A stretch of DNA of 64,000 bases from Dryocosmus kuriphilus (taxonomy: Eukaryota; Arthropoda; Insecta; Hymenoptera; Cynipidae). Numbering within the stretch: the stretch's first letter is position 1; every line of letters begins with the position of its first letter. Position numbers and translations under genes: made by a program. Below the pieces are notes generated by a model that saw only the letters and a list, made by a program, of their open reading frames with translations, searched no databases and was not told the DNA's origin. Where the stretch lies: assembly GCA_038277395.1 (NCBI GenBank), contig CM076193.1:120062133-120126132 (forward strand), in the 5' to 3' direction. Shown one piece after another: positions 1 through 13,123 of this stretch.

Positions 1-405
1 CCTTTCTCCCCTAGTTGCGCAATCTAATATTTATTTGCTAATAAATTAGTATATTTGTTCTTTTTATATACAGTATACCATCATTATGAAATTTAAATTA
101 CATAAAAATATCAATAGTCTGACTAAAATTGATTTTCTCTGCAAGTAACTCATTTTAAGATGTTATTTGCATAGGTGGAGGTCAGTCGAGCACCGAAGGC
201 TAATTTTCAGTATTTTTAGCTTTGGAGTTATACTGGAAAAAATTCAGGTCAGTCACAGTAAGTCGCAGAAGGTATGTATGTTTTATGTATGTTACTTTTC
301 TGAGAGAGTTTCGCGTAGAATTATCAACTGTTTATCAGGACATTTTGTATTATGAATATCGAGGATGAGGACAGCAGAGGGTATTTTGAAAGAAACTATT
401 TTAGG

Positions 406-409
<4 letters not shown>
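1..409. other. AT-rich sequence, no gene seen
   Basis: AT-rich single-copy-looking sequence. Short open frames are present on the plus strand but show no recognisable domain, and nothing supports them as genes. Confidence 0.5.

Positions 410-449
<40 letters not shown>
410..449. repeat. (GA)n microsatellite
   Basis: About 20 uninterrupted AG dinucleotides follow a GTGCAG context. The Glu-Arg run in one frame is a translation of the microsatellite, not a protein feature. Confidence 0.95.
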
Positions 450-451
<2 letters not shown>

Positions 452-715
452 CGGAAAACGATTTATCGACTCATAGGATAGCTTGCCGAGGCGTTTCTAC
501 CGTCGAATATCCGCTTCCCGTACGTGTGTGGCATGCCTCCTTTTCAAATAATATATTTCGAAGTGGATATATGCAGCGTGCATAGCTACGTGCAAACTCC
601 TGTATTCGAGTACTTTACAATACCGGCCAAGGCCAATTTCTCAAGTCACATTCGTTTCCCTGGAAAGTCCTTTCGTGTCAAACTCTACCCTCGCAAAAAT
701 TTCGGCTAGGAATTT

Positions 716-1960
716 GTTCCGAAACGATCCGAACAAATCCGAATCATTCCGATATGTTAATTCGATTGCTTACGAATCTGTATGAAGCAATTTTTGAAAT
801 CCTTTTCAACCTGTACAGCAACAACAAATTCAATCAGAAACCAATTCAAAGCAACATTTCAATCTTTTTTAATTAGTATAGGCAGTCCAAATAAATCCGA
901 GGCGTATCCGGATAGACTTTTCATTCCCTCTCAGTTCGTCAGCCTTTCAAATATTTTTGAATCCTTGCCCTCAATCCGAATGAATCGGAAGCTATTCCGA
1001 AATTGCATTTTAACATTTTTCAATCATTGGGTTCAATCGAAAACGAATTCGAAACAAACGTTCGATCCTTATCAGTCCGACGCGACGTCCAATTCGAATA
1101 GATTAGAAACAAATTCGAACACATCTTTTAACACTTTTACATCCAGCGGCCAATCCGAAATAAATCCGGTAAAAAAACAAACAAATTCTTTTATTCTATC
1201 CCAATCCGAAAACCAACACGAAGTTCAATTCGAATCAATCCGAATACCTTTGAATAGACGATTTTAATCCATTGCCAATTTGCAGCAAACTGTCAATTCT
1301 ACTGAAACCGATATTTGATCCAAATGAATTTGAAATCTATCTGAACTCAACTTTTAACCCTTTTAGGTTAGTGCTCCTAATCCGAATATATTTGACTCCA
1401 AACGAAAAAATCTATTTCATTATCCAAAATCCGTATACCAAGACGAAGTTCCATACGAACAAATCCAAAACTACTTTTCAATCCCTTTTAATATGCGAGT
1501 TCAATCCAATAATAGTCCGAACCCAACTTTTTGTCCTTTTAAACACGTGTGTCTTATCCGAATATACCAGAATCCAAATCGAAAAATCCATTGAATTATA
1601 TATACACTATTCGTAAACCAATGTCAAGTTCAACACAAATCAGTTCAAAACTATCTTTCAATCCTTTTCAGTATATGAGTTCAATGCAATACTATTCCGC
1701 AACAAAGTGTCAATCATTTAGAGTCCGATGCTTAATCCGAATGAATCCAAAAGATACATGAGTTTAATCCGACTCCAATTCGAATGAATCCGAAGCTAAT
1801 ACGAACCCATCTTTTAACTCTTTTCAATCCGCGCATCCAGTCCGATTAATCCAACTCCAAACTGTAAAAAACCTTTCAATCTATCTCAGTAAATATGCCA
1901 ACAACAAGTTCAATCTGAACTAACCCTAAACAAATCCGAACCCAGGTTTCAGTCCTCTTC
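716..1960. repeat. Degenerate tandem repeat rich in AATCCGAA words
   Basis: The motif TCCGAA or TTCGAA recurs every 15-40 bases, together with longer recurring blocks of the form 'caatccgaatgaatccgaa', 'cccaacttttaaccctttt' and 'gttcaatccga'. The block looks like an old satellite with a unit of very roughly 150 bp, too diverged to phase by eye. The two plus-strand open frames here (782-1267 and 1272-1616) are rich in Ser, Asn, Phe and Pro only because of the repeat words, so I do not call them genes. Confidence 0.7.
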
Positions 1961-3700
1961 TGCCCGAAATGATTTCAGACCAATTATATTATACGGAAAA
2001 ATCATGTTTGCTTGAAATAAGTAGCAGCTCTGAGACTTTTTTAAAATGTTTATATAAACATCCTTTTGAAGTACTGATAAGTTCGAAGAGTTTTTCTGCT
2101 GGTTTAGTTATTAAAAATAAACGAAGAATTGTAACAATTTTTAGAGACATTTGCTTGAATTGTTGACTCCATTTGACAGATAGGTGAAAAGTGATGCTCC
2201 GATGCCTCTGCCTATTTTCGATCTCTGAGTCGGTTCTGGTGCTTCGGATTCCACCTTAAGGTGTAGGACCCACCACCACACACTTGACTGCAACGCAGCC
2301 AGTGGATGATGGAGTAAATATTATACCAGGCTTCCCAATATGCCAAATATGCTTATCACTCTCATCAGTTCACTTGACTGCATTATAAAAATGCATTCGT
2401 CACTGATGATATAATCCGGGAAAGCTCCGTGCAGAATATTCAGTTTGGTACAAAAATCCAAATGAGAAAAATGTTTTCGAGATATTGGGCTGTACCATCT
2501 TAAGTCTGAGACATAATCTCTTTTTTTTATATATAATAATAATCCTCCATACATCCTTCATAAATATTATGTTTAGAAAGGATTGCTTTTTAAAACAACT
2601 AAAGTAGAAAATTACTTTCCAGTGTATCAAATTATCTTAAATTATAATGATAATGTAACATTTTTAAAGTAGTTCTTATGCTACGCTTTGGAAAATAATT
2701 TAATTGTTTAAATACCATTATTAATTTGATCCTGTTATCATTTGTGTCTTTCTGTCAAATAACAAGGAGTCTAGAATCAGCAAGCTGAAAACATGTAATT
2801 CCCAAGAGGTTTATTCAATCACGCCCGAATATTGAATCGATCCTTCTTTTCTGATGCAAAGCAATTATTTGGAAAGCCCTTCAATATTTGTTTATCAAAG
2901 CTGCTGAGATTTCTCTTTCAACACTTTTCATTCAATTTTATTTTATTTTCATCACGTTTCTGAGTTTCAAATTCTCTACCGGATTTTTTTGCACTTGACC
3001 TGCTTCATTATTTTAACGCGAAGAACAAAAAAAATGTAACGCTACTTAGAGAAACTCTACTGCTTACGGCGATCTAAAATTTAAAGTACTTTCTCACAAA
3101 CGTGATGTGGTTCAGTTTTTTTCATGAAAACAATCATATTTTAAGTTTACTCGAATTTTGTTCTCCTGTTCCAGAGATTACATTTATGTTCATATTTAAA
3201 ATAACAAATTTTTACTTTCATCTGAGAAAACAACTTTTGTCCTTTACTTTAATTATTCTACTTAATACTTTTTTTAATGACATAATAACAAGAAAAATAT
3301 TCTTGTTTGAAAAAATTAACCTTTTAAGAGAATAATTAGTTCCTCTAAAGTGTTTAAGTACTTTAGGAAATACAATTATGTCATTTTCATGTCACTCTCT
3401 TTGCTTGATAAGTAGTTTCTTTCATCAGAAGTCTGTAATTACGAAAACGATCGTTACTACTTGCTTGATTTAAGTAGTAACACCAAGACTCAGTCAGACA
3501 CTGTACAGTTCCTCCATCTGGGAATCACATGAGGAACCTTTTGGGAAAAGAGAAATCTTTGTTACCTCTTTACCCTCTTTATTGATCTTGCAGAGTAACA
3601 AATATTGTGCATAAAAATATATTTTTAAAAATAAAATATTAAACGAATGATTAGTAACAAAATTTGAAGAATTTTTTTTTAATAGAAAAAAGTGCCCTCT
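1961..3700. other. AT-rich intergenic sequence, no gene seen
   Basis: No conserved domain, RNA gene or element boundary was recognised. Scattered short open frames look random. Confidence 0.45.
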
Positions 3701-3707
3701 GTGTGCT

Positions 3708-4432
3708 TATATTCTCATCACGCGCTCAGCGCTCTGTATTTGTACGTCCCTCTAAATTTGTGCACAGATCTTTTAAAATTAAAGATCAAGCCCCTAAACA
3801 GTGTAATTTGGTAATTTGTATTTTTTTGCCTAGCTTGGCCGAAAAATTAATTTTTAAAATAGCATTTTTTACGATTAGAACAAAACTATGTTTGTTAAAG
3901 AAAAATAGTCTCAAGTGAATTTGTAGATCGTCTAGGATGAACAACTTTGCTTCTTAACATTTTTTTCGTAACTCGCATAGTTTGGAAGGGAAGTGGAATT
4001 CTTGATTTTCAATAATAAGATTGTTTACAAATAAGACAAAGACTATGCAACCTACAAAAAAATGGTTTAAAACAAACTTATAGATCTTTTTTATATAAAC
4101 AATTTTACTTCTTAACATTTTTTTTCTCATCTCACATAGTTTCGCCGGAGAATTAAATTCTTAATTTTTAATAAAGTTTTTTACGATTAAAACAGAAACT
4201 ATACATCTTATAAGAAAATGGTTTGAAGAAAATTTATAGATCTTTTTAAGATAAATAATTTTTTAAACTATTTTTTTCGAATCGCACATAGCTTGAACGG
4301 AAAGTTGAATTCCTTACCTTTTGAAGAGCATTTTCGATAGACAAAACCAGAACACTTGGCCAAAAATGGCTGGTTAACGAGTTTACCCTTTCCTTTTAGG
4401 CCCTAAGTAAATGCGCCAAATCGCAATACAAT
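3708..4432 (+). mobile_element. Non-autonomous DNA element with internal 155-bp repeats, copy A (3' truncated)
   Basis: This is one of three related copies in the window (with 43251-44267 and 59449-60462). The left end carries ATTCTCATCACG, matching the inverted repeat at the ends of the other copies. The body holds about three tandem units of ~155 bp. Each contains a 'cgcatagttt..ggaa..tgaattcttgat' core followed by 'gattaaaac' and 'gtagatctttttaag'. The end block with 'ggttaacgagtt...ccttttaggccc...gcgccaaatcgcaata' also occurs at 60.28 kb and, inverted, at 43.46 kb. Similarity stops near 4430, so the right terminal repeat is missing. No transposase is encoded. Superfamily unknown. Confidence 0.65.
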
Positions 4433-6955
4433 TTAATTAGTGCTAGAATATATTCCGTTTTTCATTCAGAAAATTACATTACACTATTAAAAAGGGTTTA
4501 AAGAGCCAATATGCAATATGAAATACAATGAAGGACTATTTAGCGGGTGTTTAATGTTTATAGTGCTTATAGTGTACTTTGTAAACATTTATGCAAATGA
4601 ATTTCCTCCTCGTTACCTTCACAATAACAGAAATTCATTCAGTCAGTAGTCGCAATTAGTAGTATCCGGTGGTTGACAGAGATAATAAAGAGAAGCGAAC
4701 TGTTAGTGTAAGTAAACACCGTTGAATTTATGCACAACTGTATAATATCGTAACACGAGTCAGGCGTGGTTTGATCAAATATTAATGTTGATTTATCTTT
4801 CTTCCACTGAAAGTCGAACTAAAAATGTAATTCTATTCAGAAAATTGTTGAATTTTTAATATTTTAAAAACAAAATAAACAATAAATTTAAATATAAATA
4901 ATATAAATTTCATAAATAAATGTCCAGAATAATAATATGTGATAATTGCGAATGATGTATTTTTGAGTTATGAAGTTGATATTAATGATAATTTATTATT
5001 AGTAATATAATTTGAATGGTAATGGTCAGTGCATACAATTTTCTATTTATTTATTATGCTTGTGTAAATATATTGTGTAAATTATGTAATAAAAATCTTT
5101 TAAAATATAAAGGGGATAGGTTCCTCAATTGAATAATGCGTAAAAAATAACATTATATTTGAATTAAACAAAGTTTAGTATTTTTTTATAAGTACCTTAC
5201 CTACTAATAATAATGGTAAATACGGCAGAGTTTGGAGCCAACGTATTTTTGACAAAGTAATTAAAAATATTGTTCATATTAATAGAAAAACATTACAAGG
5301 TAATAGTGCTGAATTGTTATTTGGTGACATCAAGCAAAATATTTATCAATTAACACTCTGACTACTATAAAACACGATTCTCCAGATCGTGGTCCAAGAC
5401 CCTCATCTGGATAAAAGTGCACTGGTACTGAAAAAGATTAAGTATGGACACATATCTGATTTAATCTATGTTACGGTACCTGTATTATTTTAACGTAAAT
5501 TTTATCTTCAGTTTCGTACATAATACTCTACTTTTTGCTCAAAATTTATATGTATTAAGAAATCAAATTTTCGCTTATCCAGTTCAGGATACTCCCCTAA
5601 ATCGTAAAAACTAGGGTCCCTTTCAAATTCAGGATAGTTCTTGGAGCATCTTATTATAATCCCAAGTCGTCCTATTTTGAGGACAACGTGCTTACCCTTT
5701 TACTTTGCTAGATTGAAAAATAATACATACTAGCGAACTAAGGTGATGCACAGGGGGTACCGTTTGAATTCCTTCCAACTTCGTGCTTCGAAGAAACAGA
5801 AAACTCTATTGCCGAAAAAGCATGGAGACGTGTAAGACACGGACTAGACTCGAAAGTTTCCTGATATTATAAATTTCACAAAATTTAATTAATAGGACGA
5901 TGATCTCTTTAAGCAACCTTACAGAATTTTAATTTATCCTCCTTAAGGTATTTGGAAGGATGTACGAAAAATGCACACACGAGTAAAAATTCTCCGTCCT
6001 AGTTCCGACTTCAACTGACACCAATCAAGACATGTTGAAAATGAACTGAAGACGAAATTCGATATCTCAGTTTTGACATTGAGCGAGACTTCATTTCATG
6101 GCAAATTAAACTTTATACGTTTACAATTTTTAAAACTTCAATTTTTAAATAATGAAGATGACACTAAATTTATTTTTAAAATGTAAGTGTCATAGATATT
6201 CACCACAAGAATCTATTAATTGTTTCTATAATTTTAAATTTTAAATTATAAAGATTTGAGTGCGTAGTTAAAAAACAATTTAATTTTCGAGGCCTTCAGC
6301 TATTTGTTTTCAACTATTTTTAGACTTTTAACATTCCAGGTGAAAAGTTATAAATTTTAAAATGTACAATTTATAACGCTTTTTCAAAGTTGTTTGATTT
6401 GTACCACATTTTTGAAATTTTCAGTTTTACATGCTTAGGAGTCAAATATTTTAAAGATATATTAATATTCCTCAAGCTTCTAAATGAGAATTCAAAAAAT
6501 TCAAAATATCCAATTTTTCATGGTATCTAGTTTTTAAAAAAAAGTAACTGATTAATGTTTAGTGATTGTCTAATTTTGAGAACTTAGAAATAAAATTTAT
6601 GATGTTTTTAAACTACTTCTTCCAAATTGTTAAAATTTTGAATGTTTTATTTTTAAACATTGTGTAAATTTGAAGTACTTACAGAAAAACTTTTTGAAAT
6701 TAGAAAGAAAAATTGGAAATGAATTGTAACATTTAATATGTCGAAAAATAAACTATTAACAAAATATACTACTTAAAGACTATAAAATTATAATTTTAAT
6801 TGAGAGCCACTTATAAGTTTACGTAGGATAGCATTTTCCTGCTCACCGCGTGCTGTGTGCGCTGTATTAACAACTTAAACCGGATATTTCTACTTACTAT
6901 CACAAATAGTAAAACCAAATATATATTCATAGGTTCTGAAGGTTCGACCTTAACT
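4433..6955. other. AT-rich intergenic sequence, no gene seen
   Basis: Mostly featureless. A weak candidate transcription start lies at 4641: an initiator-like TTCAGT, a GGTTG downstream element about 27 bases later, and a good splice donor GTAAGT at 4708. No coding sequence is attached to it, so it is not called as a gene. Confidence 0.4.
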
Positions 6956-6989
6956 TAAAAATTGCTCTTTTAAAGGCACAAAAGGTGCT

Positions 6990-7290
6990 AAAGCAAGCGG
7001 AATGACCGAACGCTAAGCGCTCAAGAATTAGACATAAATGTAACACTTACTGCTTTAAGGGCAGAAACACTGCCACTGTGAGTATAGTATCGTGTATGAT
7101 TTTGGTAACGATACGTATAGTACGCGTCCCAAAAGGGCTGAAACGCTTAGCGGTCAAGTTTTTTATGTAACTCGAACCACTCTTCTTCAAGGGCGGAAAA
7201 GATGGGAAACGCTAAGCGCTCAAGATTTATACATAACTCTAACACACTGTTTTAAGAGCAAAAACGATGGCACTCTGAGGACAGTATTGT
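6990..7290. repeat. Short degenerate tandem repeat with AACGCTAAGCGCTCAAG core
   Basis: The core AACGCTAAGCGCTCAAG or a close variant appears near 7010, 7138 and 7205. Each copy is followed by a GTAAC or CTAAC word, and the copies are separated by 'aagggc(a/g)gaaa' spacers. This is a three-copy tandem repeat with uneven spacing. The 66-aa open frame across it is a by-product. Confidence 0.6.
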
Positions 7291-7479
7291 AACACATACT
7301 TCACGTGAGTTTGGATCCATAACCCTTACCGAGCGCTCTACAGGCAGTCAAACACCGCTGAACGCGTTCAGTGATCCCCACCCGGTCTACACAAGAATCA
7401 CAGTCTCTCGAATGACCAATGACACGAGCCGACAGTCCCTACCACTGAGCCTCCCACCTTCGTCCAGCGCCAGTGAGGC

Positions 7480-8330
7480 GAGATTGCAGACTATATAAGC
7501 GCACACCCGAGGCAGAATCGGCAGATCCTAGCGGGTTTACCTGCTGATTTATTCTCCAGTCTACTGGAGCGTATCCACTATCCTTTAATCTTTCGGGACA
7601 CACTAAGACATTCCACCAGTTTCTGGTAGGCGTCTATCTCACCAAACAAAGATTCATCTCACTCTCTAAACTCTGTTGTAACTTCTGTCATTTCGAGAAG
7701 TAAGTTCCTTTTTCTACTCAACTGTTAGCAGGTTTCCGACGAGAGTTATGAATAACTCTTTTATTTTTTTTTATCGCTTGTGATCAATATAATAAGCTGT
7801 ATTCCTTTTTAGTGACAGTGGATAAAGGCGCCTGTTCGGAGGTAGCTAGCTCATTATTGGGCCAGCGTGTCGTCGAGGGTCATGAATACAGAAAACGTTC
7901 CACGTCCTAATTCAAGACCACCGTTTTCTCCTCGATCACAAGCACAGTATCTACGGGCCTCTCATTCTTCAAAGCTATCGGGTTGGAGTCGGATACTCGG
8001 AAGTTATACCTTCCTCTCGCCTCGGGAGCGGGAAGACCTAGAGCGATATCTCTAGTACGGAGAAATTCGCGAGTTTTACGCAAATCGGCCGTTAATTGAC
8101 GAGAACCAACATGTCGTTCTAAATACGCGAATCAATTCTACAAACGGAGAATTCAGATACCGAAACTTTATCGGCAATCGACGCATTGTTGTCGGAATAC
8201 GAGGCCCGTTGGCCATAAGGACAAAATTTATAATAAATCTTTCTACGAATAATGTAATCATAAATCTATCATGTTATCTTCGTTTGATTATAATCGTATG
8301 TTTTGTATAAAATAAACACGATATTTATTT
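7480..8330 (+). other. Candidate small spliced transcription unit (TATA box to poly(A) signal)
   Basis: The sequence shows, in order: a TATA box in the context GACTATATAAGC (about 7488-7499), a GC-richer leader, a consensus splice donor GTAAGT at 7701, an acceptor after 'attcctttttag' near 7813, an ATG at 7882, and an AATAAA about 8312. This order is what a short polymerase II gene, or the promoter half of an LTR element, would look like. No LTR partner was found in the window. There is no cDNA evidence, so this is inference from signals alone. Confidence 0.3.
7882..8055 (+). CDS. Hypothetical 57-aa protein with in-frame continuation
   Basis: The first ATG after the predicted acceptor opens a 57-residue frame starting MNTENVPRPNSRPPFSPRSQ. 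It is basic and rich in Ser, Pro and Arg, and it ends in a charged stretch RERED before a TAG at 8053-8055. The same frame then stays open for about 84 more codons to a TAA near 8310. That continuation ends in a hydrophobic run (CYLRLIIIVCFV) just before the AATAAA. It could be one ~142-codon gene with a single nonsense mutation, a stop-readthrough gene, or chance. I recognise no family. An earlier GTG at 7867 is in frame but I prefer the ATG. Confidence 0.25.
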   Translation: MNTENVPRPNSRPPFSPRSQAQYLRASHSSKLSGWSRILGSYTFLSPREREDLERYL

Positions 8331-8339
8331 TAAACAAAT

Positions 8340-8942
8340 ATCCATTCGTTTGATCATTTGATGCTCCTGGCCACACCTACACTGTAATAAATAATTGTAA
8401 ATTTCCCATACAAAAATATGGAAATTTTTTCATACTTTTGAATATCCCTTACCAGAATGGAAATTTTCCGATAGTTTAATGTAGTGATGGCGTCAAACGA
8501 CTAATGCATAATATTTTCAGTGATTTAATGTAACTTTTGGTGTTGTAGCAGAAAGAAAAGCGGCATTTCACTTACAATAAAAGTGAGTGCAACTGTACTT
8601 TTGGAGTAAAAGTAGGAGGAAGAAATAAGAGGAGCAAAATTCTTGTAATACGGGGTAAGTTAATTTCATATATATCTGTTATGTACACAATAAGCGTCAA
8701 ACGTTGATGAACGTAAATGTAATATGATTTGCAAACGTAATCATCCGTTTTTCAATTTTTGCAAGGTATTCTAAAAAATCAGCCCTAAGGAGTCCACAAG
8801 AGAGGGAGGAATAATAGGAACATAATTATATATTATATAATTTTGAATTTAAAATAAGATTATGAAAAATTATTAAAGTATGTATTTCCACAATATTCTG
8901 GGAATCGAACTTTCACTGTTATAATCGAGTTATAATCGGTTA
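8340..8942. other. AT-rich intergenic sequence, no gene seen
   Basis: No coding signal or element terminus was recognised. A stretch with 'ggaaatttt' words near 8400-8470 hints at an old small element but cannot be bounded. Confidence 0.4.
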
Positions 8943-11040
8943 TAAACAGTGTTTGACAGTAACGCGTTACTGGAAACGTTACTTTTTTAGAAACGGTAAC
9001 GGTATCCTGTTACTTTTTCAAAAAAATAACGGTAAGGGGTTACGATTTTTTTAAATCAATTTTTCGCGATTCTAGAAAAATCATTATATGAAAACTATTT
9101 CAAGGAACTTCATAGGATGTCCTATATTTTAAATAATTTTATAGGATTAATAAAGTTTTCAAATACAAAAAAGGATTTCAACGAATTTCGTAGAATTCCA
9201 GAGAATTTTTACGGATTTTAAACGATGTTGTCAGATTTCATAAACATTTCATGGAATTTCAAATGATTTTGAAACATTTACAGCAATTTTAAGGGATTTC
9301 AACATTTTTCAAGAGACTTAAAAGTATTTCTATGAATCCCAAGAATTTTCGTAATATTTCAGAATATCTGAAAGGTTTTAGAGGATTTCAAAGACTTACA
9401 AGAATTTCAGAGAATCTTTAGGAATTCCAAAAGATTTCGAAGGGCTTCGATGAATCTTGCGGTTTTTTGAAAGATTCTGCGGGATTTCAAGATATTTGCA
9501 AGATTTTAAGTTATTTGAAAGGATTCCAGAGAATTTTAAGAAATTCAAATAATTTCAACAGATTTCAAAGAATTTATTAAGTCTATCGAAAGATTTGAAG
9601 AGATTTTAGGGTATTTCTAAGAATTTCACAAGAATTGAATGATTTTATACATGATTTTAAAGACTTTACTTTTGTATAATGTTGAAATGTTTCAGGAAGT
9701 TTTGAGGATTTCAAGGAATTTTATAATCTTTTCAAGATTTTATTGAATCTCCATTAACTTTAATGATTTCAATAAATTTCAAATGCTTAATTCACATTTC
9801 AATCAATTTTAACGAAATTCACAAATTTCAGGAGATTTTACCAAATTTCATCAAATTACTAACGAACCTTGAGGAATAAATTAAACTTTATTTCGAAGGA
9901 TTTCTACAAATTTCGACGATCTCTATAGATAGTAGATGGAAGTAAAAAATTCCCTAAATTTTAAAGATTTTAATTCATTTTCAAAGAATTTCACAAGATT
10001 TTATAGAACCTTCAAGCATTTAAAATTTCTGTTTTAAATTTCGAGGGATTTAAAACATATTCAAGATTTTCAAAGTATTTTACAAGAATTAAATAATTTC
10101 TTAGGACCTCAAAGGTGTTCTAAAGTTCTCTAGAAATCCGCTAAAATCCCTTGAAACCCCCTTTACATTTCAATGGATTTTTCGAAGGAAAATCAAGAAT
10201 TTTCAAAAAAATTCTTTGAATCTTGCAAAATTGATTGAAAAACCTTAAAATTCTTTGAAATCTTTGGAAATTCCACATTTTTCTTTGAAATATTTTAAAA
10301 TAGCTCAAAATATTTAAAATCATTACACGTTTTTTTTCATTCCTTCATAACCTTTAATATCCGTAGAAATATGTAGAAATCTCTTGAAATAAAATTCAAT
10401 GTATTCCCTAAAATTCTCCATAAATTCGTTCAAATACCTTCAAATCCCTTGAGATATTTAAAAATCGAAAAATCCATTGAAATAAGTAGTAAATCTCTTA
10501 AAAACCTTTTAAATCCCTTATAATTAGTCCAAATGTTTGAAAAACTGTAGAAATATTTTTAAATCCTGTAAAATATTTTGAAAAGCCTTAAAATAAGAAA
10601 AATGGTGTATTCTATAAATTTTCTCTACAAATTCATTGAAATTTCTTACAATCTTTGGAAATCGTATAAAATCGATTGAGATATGTAGCAAATCTCTTTA
10701 AAACTATACAAATACCTTAAAATTAATGCAAATGTGTATAAATCCTAAGAATTCTTTAAAAATACCGTAAAATCCTTTGAAAAGACTTAAAATAAAAAAA
10801 TAGCTTATTCCGTTTTCTCTTTAGATTCATTCGAATCCCTTCAAGTTCGTTGAAATCCTTATAAATCGTAAAAATCTTTTGAAATAAACAGAAACCGTTT
10901 AAAATTCCTTGAATATGAATTCAAATGAACTTCTTCACTAAAGTTTTATAAAAAAACTCCAAAATCCCTGGAAATCTTTGAACTCACGTGAAATCCTTCG
11001 ATATCTAGAATTTAAAAAATTCAAGGAATTAAAAGCGGCA
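8943..11040. repeat. Head-to-head block of short AT-rich repeats (foldback-like)
   Basis: From about 9090 to 10120 the plus strand is built of imperfect 9-12 base words of the type GGATTTCAAAGAATTTTA. From about 10125 to 10990 the words are their complements (TTGAAATCCTTTGAAAATC). The two halves therefore form a long, imperfect inverted structure around 10120. The left boundary carries the word AACGCGTTACT and several GTAACGGTAACGG-like copies (8950-9045), which looks like an element end. No coding capacity is seen. It could be a foldback DNA transposon or a satellite block with an inversion. Confidence 0.6.
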
Positions 11041-11047
11041 TAAGAGG

Positions 11048-11172
11048 TAGCCCATATATTACGTAAAGCTTTTAAAAAGCTACGAGAAAAGCCGGAAAAA
11101 GCGTTACACCGGGTGAGGGGGACAAGAGTCGTCGGAAAATTGCGTTACGTAATATATCGACGGTCCTTAACG
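11048..11172. mobile_element. Small palindromic MITE
   Basis: The termini pair as inverted repeats: 'cccatatattacgtaa' on the left and 'ttacgtaatatatcgacgg' on the right, about 90 bases apart, with further complementary GC-rich words between them. It is non-coding. Family not determined. Confidence 0.5.
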
Positions 11173-12690
11173 TATTTCAAAAGGTTTCTACGGATTTGAT
11201 GAAAAATATGAAATATAGTGAATTTGAATGATGGAACTTTTAAAAAAAACTAGATTTATTAAAACAAATAGAAATTCTTTGTAAAGTTTTGTGGCTTATG
11301 AATAATAATAATGTGAATTGAGAAGAGTTTACAGATTTTTAAAGGGAACCTCTTTATTATTTTATCTTTATTGAAATATAATTAGCTTTTAAAACATTTT
11401 CACCTCCTTCGCCAAACAAAAAAAAAACAAAAGAAAAAAAAATGTTGGTAGTGTCACGTACATTTTTAAAAATAGCAACTCTCACTGCTATTTTATTTGT
11501 CCGATCAAAACGTGCTATACAACTGAAATCTTCTGCGTTTGTTTGGTCTGGCGAAGAGAGCGCGGTGAGGGGAGAGAACTGCGCGTATGCCAGGCGCCGT
11601 TTCCGTTCTGCCATTCGGTCGGTCTGTCGGGGCTCGCCCGTCTACTACTCAATAAAAGTGTACCTAGCGCGCCTATAGAAGTATTCACTTCAAAAATTAT
11701 TAATTAAAGAAACTGTAGAAAATGCCTGGGACTTAAAATAATGAACTTTTGAAAATCATCGTTATATTCATTTTGAATATCCGTTTTTCTCTGGAAATAT
11801 TAAAGTTTTTTAATGGAAATAGAAACTAAGACTCAGGGTAAGTATGATATTCTTTTTCTTTATTGTAAAATGGGAAAATTTTTCAACAGTTTGAACTTAG
11901 TTGAAGAGATTTATGAATCTTATTTTTGCAAAAAAAAAAATGTAAGTGCATGATGATAATTTTCAAATAACATTTTTATGAATACATTTACACAGACAAT
12001 TCATTTGGAAATCAATTTAGGAATAATAGAATTTGAAATAGGTAATATTTTAATATCACTGCATCCAACACATTAGGTTCATTTTTAAGAAGTTTTAATC
12101 AGTATGCTTATAAATAATAAAATAATAAATCAGTGGATGTTAGTAGTAAGGGACCAGTAAGGCTAGACTGCCCCTTCACTTTCATTTTTCCCCCGCATCG
12201 CACTTTGGTGTCGTAGCAAACCTGCGTGTTGGGTCTTACGTCATCGCTGCTCCCCTGGATAATCTATGTAGAGATTAATTAATGAGACGGAAACCTAACA
12301 CGCCCTTGAGAAAATGACGCTAGTCTTTTTTTTTCTTCACAGATTACATTCTCAATTAATATTGATACAACAACGTAAATTAAAAAGAATAATTTTGAAT
12401 ATATTACTGTTGTGAATTAAAAATTGGAAAATTTGTTGACAGATTAAATATTTTTCTAATTATAGTTTGCAACGAGAGGTTACACACGCGGGCATCTCGT
12501 GCGCATGCGTTTTCCAGGCCCGCGTATTCATGTCCAAGCAAGCCTCGATCCCCCCTATGACTCCATCGCTAACCATCAGCCATTACTAGCTAACCCTTTA
12601 AAGCCAGCGGCACGACGCAAAGTGAGCAGTCGAATCGGGTGCGACTCACCGAGTAGATTGGTGAACTCTGGCCCGGTGAAGACGCATGCC
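11173..12690. other. Intergenic sequence, no gene supported
   Basis: The 11440-11680 segment is GC-richer and open on both strands (78 and 85 codons), with an AATAAA near 11650, but no domain is recognisable. The 12150-12300 segment is a GC-richer patch of unknown nature. Confidence 0.4.
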
Positions 12691-13123
12691 TTCGCCCTAT
12701 CGATAGGCGCTCCTATGATAGTCAGAAGACCGGCAAAAATTGCAACGAGTAGGTTCTCCTACGCTTGCCATTCTCCAAGACATCTCTCCGCCTCGATGAT
12801 GGTGTACGATTTTCGTGACCGATAGGCGCTCCTATGTTCATTAGGGTGGCTCATTTTAACACTTGTTTCTCTGATTGGAAACCGCTACCCGGGAAAAGTA
12901 GCCCACCTATCCAGAAATACACTTGCAAAATCTATTTCAAATCGGTTAATATCTTCTGTTCGTTCTTTGAGGTTCAATTTTTGAAATTTTAGGTGTAAAC
13001 ACTAAAAGTTAGGCTTTTTCTACAATGGGGCCGGTTGCTATAGTAATGCGCTCTAAGGGTTCATCGGCGATGAAAAGTTATCATATAGAAACACGAACTC
13101 AAAATCGAGAGCTAAAAATGGTC

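Noticed and set aside
782..1616. Two plus-strand open frames of 161 and 114 codons
   Set aside because: Composition follows the AATCCGAA repeat words; no domain, and neighbouring repeat units are not open.
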